A stretch of 64,000 nt of DNA from the NCBI RefSeq assembly GCF_041435115.1, contig NZ_CP108046.1, positions 1,984,001 through 2,048,000 of the forward strand, in the 5' to 3' direction. The notes under the pieces are model-generated. The model did no database searches. It saw only the letters and a list, made by a program, of their open reading frames with translations, and was not told the DNA's origin. A program made the position numbers and the translations under genes. Source of the stretch: Streptomyces sp. NBC_00289 (GTDB lineage Bacteria > Actinomycetota > Actinomycetes > Streptomycetales > Streptomycetaceae). Each line of letters begins with the position of its first letter. Position 1 is the first letter of the stretch. Below, one piece after another: positions 16,362-24,718 of the stretch.

Positions 16362-17849
16362 ATGCCGATGGTTGTCGGCGTCGTTGCGGGGGTGGCGCTT
16401 GTCGCCGTCCTCGTACTCATCGGTCTGTTCAAAATGATGTGGCGGGTCGCGGAACCCAACGAGGCGCTCATCATCTCCGGCTCCACACACAAGACGGAGG
16501 GCCTCGGGGAGGGCATGGGGTTCCGCATCGTCACGGGGCGCGGCACGCTGGTGCTGCCCGGCGTGCAGGCGGTGCGCAAACTCTCGCTCGACCTGAACGA
16601 GACCGAGTTGCACGTGGACTGCGTGACCCACCAGGGCATTCCGCTCAAGGTGCGGGGCGTGGTCATCTTCAAGGTGGGCGACGACTTCGTGTCGATCGCC
16701 AACGCGGGGCGGCGTTTCCTCGACCAGCAGAAGCTGATGTCGGAGCGGGTGCACAACGTCTTCGCCGGCCATCTGCGGTCCATCGTCGGCGGGCTGACGG
16801 TCGAGGACATGATCCGCGACCGGGAGAAGCTCACCGGGCAGACCCGGGCGGCCTGCGGCACGGAGATGGAGAAGCTCGGGCTCATCGTCGACTCGCTGCA
16901 GATCCACGAGATCGAGGACCCGACCGGGTACATCCAGAACCTCGCCATGCCGCACGCGGCGGCCGTGCAGCGGGACGCGCGGATCGCGCAGGCCGAGGCA
17001 AACCGGCTGGCCACCGAGGCCGAGCAGCAGTCCTTCGCCCGGATGGCGCAGGCCACCCGGGACAGCGAGATCCTCCAGGCCGGCTACCAGGCCGAACGCG
17101 ACAAGGCCGGCGCGAAGGCCCGGCAGGCGGGTCCGCTCGCCGATGCCGCCGCCCGGCAGGAGGTCGTCGTCCAGGAGACGCGGGTCGCCGAACTCGAGGC
17201 CAACCGGCGGGAGCAGCAGCTCCAGGCCGACGTCCGCAAGCCGGCGGACGCCAAGGCCTACGAGAAGCGCACGCTGGCCGAGGCGGAGCGGGACGTGCGG
17301 ATCTCGGCGGCGCAGGCCAAGGCCAAGGAGACGGAACTCGCGGCCGCCTCGGAGGCGACCCGGGTGAAGACGGCCGCGGGCGCCGAGGCCGAGGCGACCA
17401 GGGCGCGGGGCGCCGCGGCCGCCACGGCGACCCGGGCCACCGGTGAGGCCGAGGCGGCCGCCGCGCAGGCCAGGGGGCTGGCAGCGGCCGAGGCGACCAA
17501 GGCACAGGGGCTCGCGGAGGCCTCGGCCATCAAGGCGCGCGCCGCCGCCCTGGCGGAGAACCAGGAGGCCGTCGTCGCCCAACAACTCGCCGAGAACTGG
17601 CCCGAGATCGTGCGGGCCGGCGCGTCCGCCTTCGGCAACGTCGACAACATGGTCCTCCTCAACGGGGCCGACGGCATGGCCGACATGTTCGCCAAGGCCC
17701 TCACCATGGGCGGCACCGGACTCGGCGTGGCCCGGCAGCTCCTGGCCTCGATGAACCAGAACGGGCAGACACCGCCCGGGACTTCGTCGCTGAACGGGTC
17801 CAGGACGCCGCCGGCGCAGCGGGTGCCGGTGGAGAAGGACGAGGGGTGA
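16362..17849 (+). CDS. Flotillin-like SPFH-domain membrane protein
   Basis: Membrane scaffold of the flotillin/YqiK family, thought to organise membrane microdomains. 495 residues: N-terminal hairpin/membrane segment (VVAGVALVAVLVLIGLFKM), SPFH domain to about residue 200 (NEALIISG, VTHQGIPLKVRGVVIFKVGD, SIVGGLTVEDMIRDREKLTG), then a long Ala/Glu/Arg-rich coiled coil (about 200-400, EAEA/AQAKAKETE repeats) and a C-terminal oligomerisation tail. ATG 16362 follows AAAGGGGG. A 12-bp hairpin begins 10 bp after the stop, and the next gene reads the same way. Regulation is not evident. Confidence 0.9.
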   Translation: MPMVVGVVAGVALVAVLVLIGLFKMMWRVAEPNEALIISGSTHKTEGLGEGMGFRIVTGRGTLVLPGVQAVRKLSLDLNETELHVDCVTHQGIPLKVRGVVIFKVGDDFVSIANAGRRFLDQQKLMSERVHNVFAGHLRSIVGGLTVEDMIRDREKLTGQTRAACGTEMEKLGLIVDSLQIHEIEDPTGYIQNLAMPHAAAVQRDARIAQAEANRLATEAEQQSFARMAQATRDSEILQAGYQAERDKAGAKARQAGPLADAAARQEVVVQETRVAELEANRREQQLQADVRKPADAKAYEKRTLAEAERDVRISAAQAKAKETELAAASEATRVKTAAGAEAEATRARGAAAATATRATGEAEAAAAQARGLAAAEATKAQGLAEASAIKARAAALAENQEAVVAQQLAENWPEIVRAGASAFGNVDNMVLLNGADGMADMFAKALTMGGTGLGVARQLLASMNQNGQTPPGTSSLNGSRTPPAQRVPVEKDEG

Positions 17850-17858
17850 TCGAGCGGT

Positions 17859-17890
17859 CACGGGGGTCACGCTCTAACGTGACCCCCGTG
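17859..17890 (+). terminator. 12-bp perfect hairpin at flotillin end / PemK start
   Basis: CACGGGGGTCAC (17859-17870), an 8-nt loop, then GTGACCCCCGTG (17879-17890). It can terminate the flotillin transcript, but its right arm contains both candidate GTG starts of the next gene, so it could also mask that gene's translation start. Confidence 0.75.
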
Positions 17891-18334
17891 ACTGCGTCTA
17901 TCGATGAGAACGTTCCGGGCCGCTCGGGTCCCACCGCGACCGTCCAGGCCGACCCTCGCGAGGTGGGCCGGGTGCGCACGGAGTACTCGCCCGCGCACGA
18001 CGGGGACCCGGATCCCGGTGAGATCGTCTGGACCTGGGTGCCCTTCGAGGAGAACGACGGCCGCGGCAAGGACCGCCCCGTTCTCGTCGTCGCCCGCGAG
18101 GCCGGCGGCACCCTGCTCGCGGTTCAGCTGTCGAGCAAGCGGCACGACGGCGACCGGGAATGGGTGCCGATCGGCAGCGGCCCGTGGGACCGGACGGGGC
18201 GCGACTCATGGGTGGACGTGGACCGCGTGCTGCGACTCCACGAAGAGGGCATGCGCAGGGAGGCCTGTGCTCTCGACCGGATGAGGTTCAACCTGGTCCG
18301 ACACCGCCTGGCGGAACGCTACGGCTGGAGGTGA
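17879..18334 (+). CDS. PemK/MazF-like protein
   Basis: 151 residues. The C-terminal part (DPGEIVWTWVPFEENDGRGK, DRPVLVVAREAGGTLLAVQL, SSKRHDG, WDRTGRDSWVDVDRVLRLHE) matches the PemK/MazF fold, whose toxin members cut mRNA. The N-terminal ~40 residues are a poorly conserved extension. No antitoxin-sized gene lies on either side, so this may be an orphan or a non-toxic housekeeping relative common in Streptomyces. GTG at 17879 or 17888; both fall in the hairpin arm and neither has a clear ribosome-binding site. Confidence 0.8.
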   Translation: MTPVTASIDENVPGRSGPTATVQADPREVGRVRTEYSPAHDGDPDPGEIVWTWVPFEENDGRGKDRPVLVVAREAGGTLLAVQLSSKRHDGDREWVPIGSGPWDRTGRDSWVDVDRVLRLHEEGMRREACALDRMRFNLVRHRLAERYGWR

Positions 18335-18535
18335 GAGAGGACGGCCGGAGGTGAGCCGGCGTGACCGGTGCCGAGGCCGGGCGGCCGGAACCGAGGCCGG
18401 CACGACCGGAACCGAGACCCGGCCGCCGGAGGTGAGGCCGGCACAGCCGGCCCGAGCCGCACGCCACCGGGTCACGGACACCCCCAGCCGCACGATCACC
18501 GGCTCACGCACCCGCCCGACCGCACCACCACCGGT

Positions 18536-19366
18536 TCACCGCTGCGCCCGGCCCTCCGGGAACGTCTGTACGAACGCCTCGCGGACCGTGCTGCCCCGGG
18601 TGCGGTCCAGGATGCCGAACACCACGTGGTCGAAGGTCCCGGCGAAGCGTCCGCCGGGGCCGAGCAGCGTCCTGAACGCGCCCGCGACCTGGGCTGGGTC
18701 GTTCTGGAAGACCCCGCAACCCCAGGCGCCGAGGACCATGCGCCGGTGGCCGTGGGCCGCGGCTGTCTCGAGGACCCGCTCGGCCCGTTCGGCGAGGGCC
18801 CGCGGCAGTTCCGCCCGGCGCTCCGGCGCGGCACGCAGGACGACTCCCGCGTTCGGTGCGGCCGCCGTCAGGAACGAGGCCTCGTACGGCTCGTCCAGCA
18901 GTCTGCCGCGGTCGTCCCGGAAGACGGGTACGCCGGGTGAGTGGATGACACGGTCGGTGTAGAACGGGTCGCGGTGGGCGCGGTGATGGTCGTAGAACTC
19001 CCGGACCCCGACCAGGCACGTGTACAGCGCGGAGGCCCGGCACAGGGCCTCCTCCTGGGCCTGGGCGCCGTTGAGGTAGCCGCCACCGGGGTTGCGGGCC
19101 GAGGAGAAGTTCAGGACGGCCACCGGACCCGCGGCCGCGAGCCGGCGTGCCGCCTCCAGGCTGCTCTCGCCGGTGACCTCGAACGCCGTGTCCACCGGCA
19201 CGACCGCCGGCGTCGGCACGGGCCCGGGCCCGTGCATGCGGGTGCCGTGCCGGGCCGCCTTCACCGCCGCCGCGACGGACACCCGGCGCCCGCCGGGGGC
19301 GTCGTAGGCACCCTCGGCCACGATCTGTTCCGTTTCCCGCGCTGTCGCGCGCAGCCGCGTGCTCAT
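18536..19366 (-). CDS. TIGR02452-type poly(ADP-ribose) glycohydrolase-like protein
   Basis: 276 residues of the microbial PARG/DUF2263 family. The catalytic signature is visible: NFSSARNPGGGYLNGA followed by QEEALCRASALY, i.e. the glycine loop and the QEE glutamates that attack ADP-ribose links. The C-terminal region (RMVLGAWGCGVFQNDPAQVA) is also family-typical. Predicted to remove ADP-ribose from proteins in the cytosol. ATG 19366 lies inside a 17-bp inverted repeat (19356-19398). The 201-bp gap downstream (18335-18535) holds only degenerate CCGGAACCGAG-type repeats. No ADP-ribosyltransferase is nearby. Confidence 0.88.
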   Translation of the reverse strand: MSTRLRATARETEQIVAEGAYDAPGGRRVSVAAAVKAARHGTRMHGPGPVPTPAVVPVDTAFEVTGESSLEAARRLAAAGPVAVLNFSSARNPGGGYLNGAQAQEEALCRASALYTCLVGVREFYDHHRAHRDPFYTDRVIHSPGVPVFRDDRGRLLDEPYEASFLTAAAPNAGVVLRAAPERRAELPRALAERAERVLETAAAHGHRRMVLGAWGCGVFQNDPAQVAGAFRTLLGPGGRFAGTFDHVVFGILDRTRGSTVREAFVQTFPEGRAQR

Positions 19367-19398
19367 GGCGCCACCCCCGTGGGCGCCATGAGCACGCG
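19356..19398. repeat. 17-bp perfect inverted repeat over the PARG gene start
   Basis: CGCGTGCTCATGGCGCC (19356-19372), a 9-nt spacer, then GGCGCCATGAGCACGCG (19382-19398). The left arm contains the PARG ATG and codons 2-4, and the right arm is its mirror, so the gene start is repeated in inverted form. Beyond it, 19399-19701 has no gene apart from a small GCATCG-N4-CGATGC repeat near 19430 and the egtA leader. Confidence 0.85.
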
Positions 19399-19701
19399 CC
19401 GCGCGCCCTCCCCCGTCGTGCTCATGAACGCATCGTGAGCGATGCTGGTCATGCGGTGCAACAGAGTTTCCCGGTGCCGAGCCCAGCCCCCGGCCCCGTC
19501 CCGAGTCCAGCCCGCGCCGTCGCGGGATTCGGTCCGGGACAGGTCCGGAAACACCTCGGAAAGAGAGATCGTCGGCCCTGATTACGGTGATTTGCCCCCT
19601 TGTGCCGAGCGGCGCGAGAGGCTTGGGTGGGACGAGTGCCGTCGACCCGGCCCATCCGGCCTCGGGCCGGTGGCATGGTGGATTCTCAGGAGGATTCCGA
19701 C

Positions 19702-21018
19702 ATGTCCGACATACCAAGCGCCTGTCAGGCGCGCGACTGTACGGAGCCCCGTACCGCCCTCACCGCAGCAGAGGTGGAGGCACTGGTCCGGGGCATCTGT
19801 TTCAAGACCGGTCCACCCCGCACGGTCGGGGTGGAAGTGGAATGGCTCGTTCACGAGCTGCGCACACCACAGCTCCCCGTGTCCCGCGAACGACTCGAAG
19901 CGGCCTACGCCGCACTGCGGACCGTGCCCCTGAAGTCGGCGCTCACTGTTGAGCCCGGCGGCCAGCTGGAACTGAGCTCGCCGCCCGCCGCTTCCCTGAT
20001 GGAGTGCATCGGTACCGTCTCCGCCGACCTCGCCGCCGTCCGCGCGGTCCTGGCCGAGGACGATCTCCGTCTGGTCGGTATGGGCCAGGATCCCTGGCAC
20101 TCACCCAGCCGGTTCCTGCGGGAACCCCGCTACGACGCCATGGAGGCCTGCCTGGACCGCACCGGTCCGGCCGGCCGCGCCATGATGTGCACCTCGGCCT
20201 CGGTCCAGGTGTGCCTGGACGCCGGGTACGAGGAACCGGGGCCCCTCGGGCACGGGCGGCGCTGGTGGCTGGCGCACCAGCTGGGCGCGGTCCTGGTGGC
20301 CGCCTTCGCCAACTCCCCCGTCGCCGCCCACGAGCCCACCGGCTGGCTCTCCACCCGCCAGCTGGTGTGGACGGAGATCGGCCCCGGCCGCGCGGGCGGG
20401 CCCGCGCTGGACGCGGACCCGCGTGAGAGCTGGGCCCGGCACGTGCTGGACGCACCAGTGATGTGCATACGGCAGGACGGCGGGCCCTGGGACGTCCCGG
20501 ATGGGCTGACCTTCCGGGAGTGGACCAGGTCGAAGTCGCCGAGGCCGCCGACCCGGGCGGATCTCGACTACCACCTCACGACCCTGTTCCCGCCGGTCCG
20601 GCCGCGCGGCCACCTCGAGTTCCGGATGATCGACGCACAGCCCGGCGACGACGGGTGGATCGTGCCGCTCGCCGTCACCATGGCGCTGTTCGACGATCCG
20701 CAGGCCGCCGAGACCGCCTACCGGACGGTGAAGCCGCTGGTCGAGCGGGCGCTGTCGCTGCCCGCGCCGCACAACCCGCTGTGGATCGACGCGGCGCGGC
20801 ACGGCCTGGGCGACCCCGAGCTCCAGGAGGTGGCCGTCACCTGCTTCACAGCGGCCCTCGACGCCCTGCCGCGGCTCGGAGCCACCGCCGAGGTCATCGA
20901 CGCCGTACGGGCCTACCTCGACCGCTATGTCAGCCGCGGCCGCTGCCCCGCCGACGATCTTCTGGACCGGATGCACGGCGCGAGCCGTCGTCCGCACGGG
21001 AAGGACATCCGCACATGA
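19702..21018 (+). CDS. egtA: Ergothioneine pathway gamma-glutamylcysteine ligase EgtA
   Basis: Joins glutamate and cysteine with ATP to give gamma-glutamylcysteine, the sulfur donor for ergothioneine. 438 residues of the GCS2 family: TVGVEVEWLVHE (about residue 45) is the metal/glutamate-binding strand, EPGGQLELSSPP and MCTSASVQVCLD follow, and HLEFRMIDAQPGDD lies toward the C-terminus. ATG 19702 is fixed by AGGAGG at 19688-19693 (spacing eight). First gene of egtABCD; its stop overlaps the egtB ATG by four bases (ATGA), so translation is coupled. No operator was recognised upstream. Confidence 0.95.
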   Translation: MSDIPSACQARDCTEPRTALTAAEVEALVRGICFKTGPPRTVGVEVEWLVHELRTPQLPVSRERLEAAYAALRTVPLKSALTVEPGGQLELSSPPAASLMECIGTVSADLAAVRAVLAEDDLRLVGMGQDPWHSPSRFLREPRYDAMEACLDRTGPAGRAMMCTSASVQVCLDAGYEEPGPLGHGRRWWLAHQLGAVLVAAFANSPVAAHEPTGWLSTRQLVWTEIGPGRAGGPALDADPRESWARHVLDAPVMCIRQDGGPWDVPDGLTFREWTRSKSPRPPTRADLDYHLTTLFPPVRPRGHLEFRMIDAQPGDDGWIVPLAVTMALFDDPQAAETAYRTVKPLVERALSLPAPHNPLWIDAARHGLGDPELQEVAVTCFTAALDALPRLGATAEVIDAVRAYLDRYVSRGRCPADDLLDRMHGASRRPHGKDIRT

Positions 21019-22331
21019 CCGACCCCGCCCTCGACGCGGAGACGTTCCGGGAACGGGCGCTGACCACGCTCGTCACGGCCCGGGACCGTACGACGCTGCT
21101 GACCAGTTGCGTGGAGGAGCCCGACCTCACCGCGCAGCACTCGCCGCTGATGTCGCCACTCGTGTGGGACCTGGCGCACATCGGCAACCAGGAGGAGCAG
21201 TGGCTGCTGCGGGCCGTCGCCGGCCAGGAGGCGATACGCCCGGAGATCGACGGCCTCTACGACGCCTTCGAGCACCCCCGGTCCGAACGCCCCTCCCTGC
21301 CCCTGCTGCCGCCGGCCGAGGCCCGCCGGTACGCGGCGGACGTACGCGGACGGGTGATGGACGTGCTGGAGCGCACCGCGTTCCACGGGACGCGGCTGAC
21401 CGAGGCGGGTTTCGCCTTCGGGATGATCGCGCAGCACGAACAGCAGCACGACGAGACGATGCTGATCACCCATCAGCTCCGAAAGGGCCCCCAGGCCCTG
21501 ACCGCACCGGACCCGGAACCCGTCCCCCTGTTCACCGGCCCGGCCGAAGTCCTCGTACCGGGCGGCCCGTTCACCATGGGCACGTCGACGGAGCCGTGGT
21601 CCCTGGACAACGAACGTCCCGCGCACCGGCGTGAGGTGGCCGCGTTCCACATCGACACGACGCCGGTGACCAACGCCGCGTACCAGGCGTTCATCGAGGA
21701 CGGCGGCTATGCCGACGAGCGGTGGTGGACGGCGGACGGCTGGTCCCACATCCGCCGCAACTCCATCGGCGCCCCACTGTTCTGGCGCCGCGACGGACGG
21801 CAGTGGCTGCGCCGCAGGTTCGGCGTGACCGAGGTGGTGCCGCCCGACGAGCCCGTGCTGCACGTGTGCTGGTACGAGGCCGACGCCTACGCCCGCTGGG
21901 CCGGGCGCCGGCTGCCCACCGAGCCCGAGTGGGAGAAGGCGGCCCGGTACGACCCGGCGGGCGACCGTTCCCTGCGCTACCCGTGGGGCGACGCCGACCC
22001 GGGCCCCGAGCACGCCAACCTCGGCCAGCGGCACCTTCGTCCCGCTCCGGCCGGCAGCTACCCGGCGGGCGAGTCGCCGCTCGGCGTACGGCAGTTGATC
22101 GGTGACGTGTGGGAGTGGACCGCGAGCGACCTCACGCCCTACCCGGGATTCAACGCGTTCCCGTACAAGGAGTACTCGGAGGTGTTCTTCGGGCCGGAGC
22201 ACAAGGTGCTGCGCGGCGGTTCGTTCGCGGTGGACGCGGTCGCCTGCCGCGGCACCTTCCGCAACTGGGACCTGCCGATCCGGCGGCAGATCTTCTCCGG
22301 GTTCCGCACGGCCCGTTCGGCGGCTGCCTGA
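21015..22331 (+). CDS. egtB: Ergothioneine sulfoxide synthase EgtB
   Basis: Non-haem iron enzyme that joins hercynine to gamma-glutamylcysteine with O2, forming the C-S bond. 438 residues: N-terminal DinB-like bundle supplies the three-His iron site (DLAHIGNQEEQW and AQHEQQHDETM), and the C-terminal FGE-sulfatase domain carries GGPFTMGTSTEPWSLDNERP, RLPTEPEWEKAAR, GDVWEWTASD and HKVLRGGSFA. Overlaps egtA by four bases and egtC by one (TGATG), so it is translated with both. Confidence 0.96.
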   Translation: MTDPALDAETFRERALTTLVTARDRTTLLTSCVEEPDLTAQHSPLMSPLVWDLAHIGNQEEQWLLRAVAGQEAIRPEIDGLYDAFEHPRSERPSLPLLPPAEARRYAADVRGRVMDVLERTAFHGTRLTEAGFAFGMIAQHEQQHDETMLITHQLRKGPQALTAPDPEPVPLFTGPAEVLVPGGPFTMGTSTEPWSLDNERPAHRREVAAFHIDTTPVTNAAYQAFIEDGGYADERWWTADGWSHIRRNSIGAPLFWRRDGRQWLRRRFGVTEVVPPDEPVLHVCWYEADAYARWAGRRLPTEPEWEKAARYDPAGDRSLRYPWGDADPGPEHANLGQRHLRPAPAGSYPAGESPLGVRQLIGDVWEWTASDLTPYPGFNAFPYKEYSEVFFGPEHKVLRGGSFAVDAVACRGTFRNWDLPIRRQIFSGFRTARSAAA

Positions 22332-23131
22332 TGTGCCGTCACCTGGCGTATCTGGGGCCCGAGGAGCCGCTCGGGCGACTCCTCCTCCAGCCACCGCACA
22401 GCCTGTACCAGCAGTCGTGGGCGCCCCGGCGGCAGCGCCACGGGACGGTCAACGCCGACGGTTTCGGCGTCGGCTGGTACGCGGAGGGAGATCCGGTGCC
22501 GGCCCGGTACCGGCGGGCCGGCCCCATCTGGGCCGACCAGTCCCTCACCGACCTGGCGCGTGTCGTGCGCTCGGGGGCCGTGCTCGCCGCCGTGCGGGAC
22601 GCCACCCTGTCGGGCGCGGACGCCGAGGCCGCGGCGGCGCCGTTCGCCGCCGGTCCCTGGCTGTTCAGCCACAACGGGGCCGTCAGGGGCTGGCCGGACT
22701 CACTCGCGCCCCTCGTCCAGGGTCTGCCCGCGGTGGACATGCTGTCGCTGGAGGCCCGCAACGACTCGGCCCTGGTGTGGGCACTGGTCCTCGCGCGGTT
22801 GCGCGGCGGTGACCAGGAGGGCCAGGCGCTGGCGGACACGGTCCTGGAGGTCGCCGCGGCGGCCCCCGCCTCCCGGCTCAACCTGCTGCTCACCAACGGC
22901 GAGGCGATCGCCGCGACCGCCTGGGGCGACACCCTCTGGTACCTGTCCCGGCCCGGCGGCGGCACCGTCGTGGCCTCCGAGCCCTACGACGACGACCCGC
23001 ACTGGCAGGAGGTCCCCGACCGCACCCTGCTCGCGGCGAGCCGCACGGACGTGCTGCTCACCCCGCTCAAGGAGCCCGACGACATCCTGACGCCCGCACC
23101 GCCCGCATCCGCGAAGGAGCCCCGTACGTGA
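22331..23131 (+). CDS. egtC: Ergothioneine pathway amidohydrolase EgtC
   Basis: Class II glutamine amidotransferase-fold hydrolase that removes the glutamyl group from the EgtB product. 266 residues, cytoplasmic. MCRHLAYLG places the nucleophile Cys at residue 2 after Met removal. NADGFGVGWY, FSHNGAVRGW and SLEARNDSAL are the other family motifs. Its ATG overlaps the egtB stop, and its stop overlaps the egtD GTG by three bases. Confidence 0.94.
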   Translation: MCRHLAYLGPEEPLGRLLLQPPHSLYQQSWAPRRQRHGTVNADGFGVGWYAEGDPVPARYRRAGPIWADQSLTDLARVVRSGAVLAAVRDATLSGADAEAAAAPFAAGPWLFSHNGAVRGWPDSLAPLVQGLPAVDMLSLEARNDSALVWALVLARLRGGDQEGQALADTVLEVAAAAPASRLNLLLTNGEAIAATAWGDTLWYLSRPGGGTVVASEPYDDDPHWQEVPDRTLLAASRTDVLLTPLKEPDDILTPAPPASAKEPRT

Positions 23132-24090
23132 GCCCGTTCCTTCTCACCCGCACCCTGCCCGAGGACGCCACGGAGGCCGCGCTGCGCGCCGACGTCCACC
23201 AGGGCCTGACCCGCACCCCCAAGACGCTGCCGCCGAAGTGGTTCTACGACGCACACGGCAGCGAGCTGTTCGAGCAGATCACCGCACTGCCCGAGTACTA
23301 CCCGACGCGCGCCGAACGGGAGATCCTGATCGCCCGGGCCGGCGAGGCCGCCGCCGCGACGGGCGCCCGCACCCTCGTCGAGCTGGGCTCCGGCTCCTCG
23401 GAGAAGACGCGGTACCTGATCGACGCGCTCACCGGCCTGCACACCTACGTTCCGGTCGACGTCAGCGAGAGCGCGCTCACCCAGGCGGGGCAGGCGCTCG
23501 TCGCGGAGCGCCCGGACCTGAACGTGCACGCGCTGATCGCCGACTTCACCGCCGCGCTGACGCTGCCGGACACACCGGGTCCCCGGCTGGTGGCGTTCCT
23601 CGGCGGCACGATCGGCAACCTGCTGCCGGCCGAACGGGCCACGTTCCTGGCCCTGGTCCGCGGGCTGCTCTCACCGGGCGACACGGTGCTGCTGGGCACG
23701 GACCTGGTCAAGGACGAAGAGGTTCTGGTCAGGGCCTACGACGACGCGGCCGGGGTGACGGCCGCGTTCAACAAGAACGTGCTGAGCGTCGTCAACCGGG
23801 AACTGGGCGCCGACTTCGCACCGGACGCGTTCGACCACGTGGCACTGTGGGACACCGCGAACGAGTGGATCGAGATGCGGCTGCGCTCCCGTACGGAGCA
23901 GACCGTGAAGATCCCGGCACTCGACCTCGCCGTCGACTTCGGGGCGGGCGAGGAACTGCGCACCGAGATCTCGGCGAAGTTCCGCAGGGAGGGCGTCCGC
24001 TCCGAACTGTCGGTGGCGGGGCTCGAGTTGAGTCACTGGTGGACGGACCGGGAGGGCCGGTTCGCGCTGTCGCTGAGCGTGGCGCGGTAA
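23128..24090 (+). CDS. egtD: L-histidine N-alpha-methyltransferase EgtD
   Basis: Trimethylates histidine with SAM to hercynine, the first committed ergothioneine step. 320 residues. LPPKWFYDAHGSELFEQITA opens the domain, LVELGSGSSEKTRYLIDAL is the SAM-binding loop, and GTIGNLLPAERATFL and FNKNVLSVVNRELGADF follow. GTG start at 23128. No egtE lyase gene is present here; another PLP lyase may supply that step, as is common in Streptomyces. The run from egtA to egtD has no intergenic space. Confidence 0.95.
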   Translation: MSPFLLTRTLPEDATEAALRADVHQGLTRTPKTLPPKWFYDAHGSELFEQITALPEYYPTRAEREILIARAGEAAAATGARTLVELGSGSSEKTRYLIDALTGLHTYVPVDVSESALTQAGQALVAERPDLNVHALIADFTAALTLPDTPGPRLVAFLGGTIGNLLPAERATFLALVRGLLSPGDTVLLGTDLVKDEEVLVRAYDDAAGVTAAFNKNVLSVVNRELGADFAPDAFDHVALWDTANEWIEMRLRSRTEQTVKIPALDLAVDFGAGEELRTEISAKFRREGVRSELSVAGLELSHWWTDREGRFALSLSVAR

Positions 24091-24250
24091 CGGGGTCCGG
24101 CAGCGGGTGCCCCGGGCCGTCTCGCGCTCCGCCGTGGCGTGGGGCACGGTGGAATGAGTCGTCGAGTCGGTGACGACCGCCGTCGCGGTCCGGCACCGGG
24201 CCGCCGCCGAACGCCTGACGTTCCCCGTCACGGCGGAGAGGAGCACCCGC

Positions 24251-24466
24251 ATGTCGGACCACACCTACCGGGTCACGGAGATCGTCGGCACCTCGCACGA
24301 GGGCATCGACCAGGCCATCCGCAACGCGGTCGCCCGTGCCTCACAGACCCTGCGCAACCTGGACTGGTTCGAGGTGACCCAGGTCAGGGGCCAGATCGAG
24401 AACGGGCAGATCGAGCACTACCAGGTCGGCCTCAAGGTCGGATTCCGCATCGAGGACTCGGACTGA
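24251..24466 (+). CDS. Dodecin (flavin-binding protein)
   Basis: 71-residue dodecin: MSDHTYRVTEIVGTSHEGID, then QAIRNAVARASQTLRNLDWF and GQIENGQIEHYQVGLKVGFR. It forms 12-mers that store flavin (or CoA). The Trp of NLDWFEV is the flavin-stacking residue and is kept. ATG 24251 follows a GAGAGGAG stretch. It has its own terminator (24496-24534) and is 160 bp after egtD. Confidence 0.95.
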   Translation: MSDHTYRVTEIVGTSHEGIDQAIRNAVARASQTLRNLDWFEVTQVRGQIENGQIEHYQVGLKVGFRIEDSD

Positions 24467-24495
24467 CGCCCTCGGTGACCGAAGCCGGCCGCCCC

Positions 24496-24534
24496 GGCCC
24501 GGCAGGGACCCCGCCGTAGGGTCCCTGCCGGGCC
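24496..24534 (+). terminator. 16-bp perfect stem terminator after dodecin
   Basis: GGCCCGGCAGGGACCC, a 7-nt loop (CGCCGTA), then GGGTCCCTGCCGGGCC. The convergent HAD gene ends 185 bp further on, so it may serve both strands. Confidence 0.9.
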
Positions 24535-24718
24535 GTGTCCGAGCCCGCGCGTCGGATCAGCGGGCGGCACCCGGTGGGGTGCGGTGCGCCGCAAGGCGCG
24601 GGATCTCCCGCGCACGGGACGCACAAGCGCGCTGGGCGTACCCGAGTGATCCGGTGGCGGGCCGAGGCGCCGTGCCGGCCGACGCCCGCCCGGCGGGACG
24701 GGTCGGACACCGCGGCCG

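Noticed and set aside
12927-17870. A single 1647-codon minus-strand frame spanning GH43, amidase and flotillin genes
   Set aside because: Only the part to 14315 encodes a recognisable protein. The rest lies opposite the amidase and flotillin genes, which have intact motifs on the plus strand.
17846-18334. A toxin-antitoxin pair
   Set aside because: Only a PemK/MazF-like protein is present. The flotillin upstream and the PARG gene downstream are unrelated to antitoxins.
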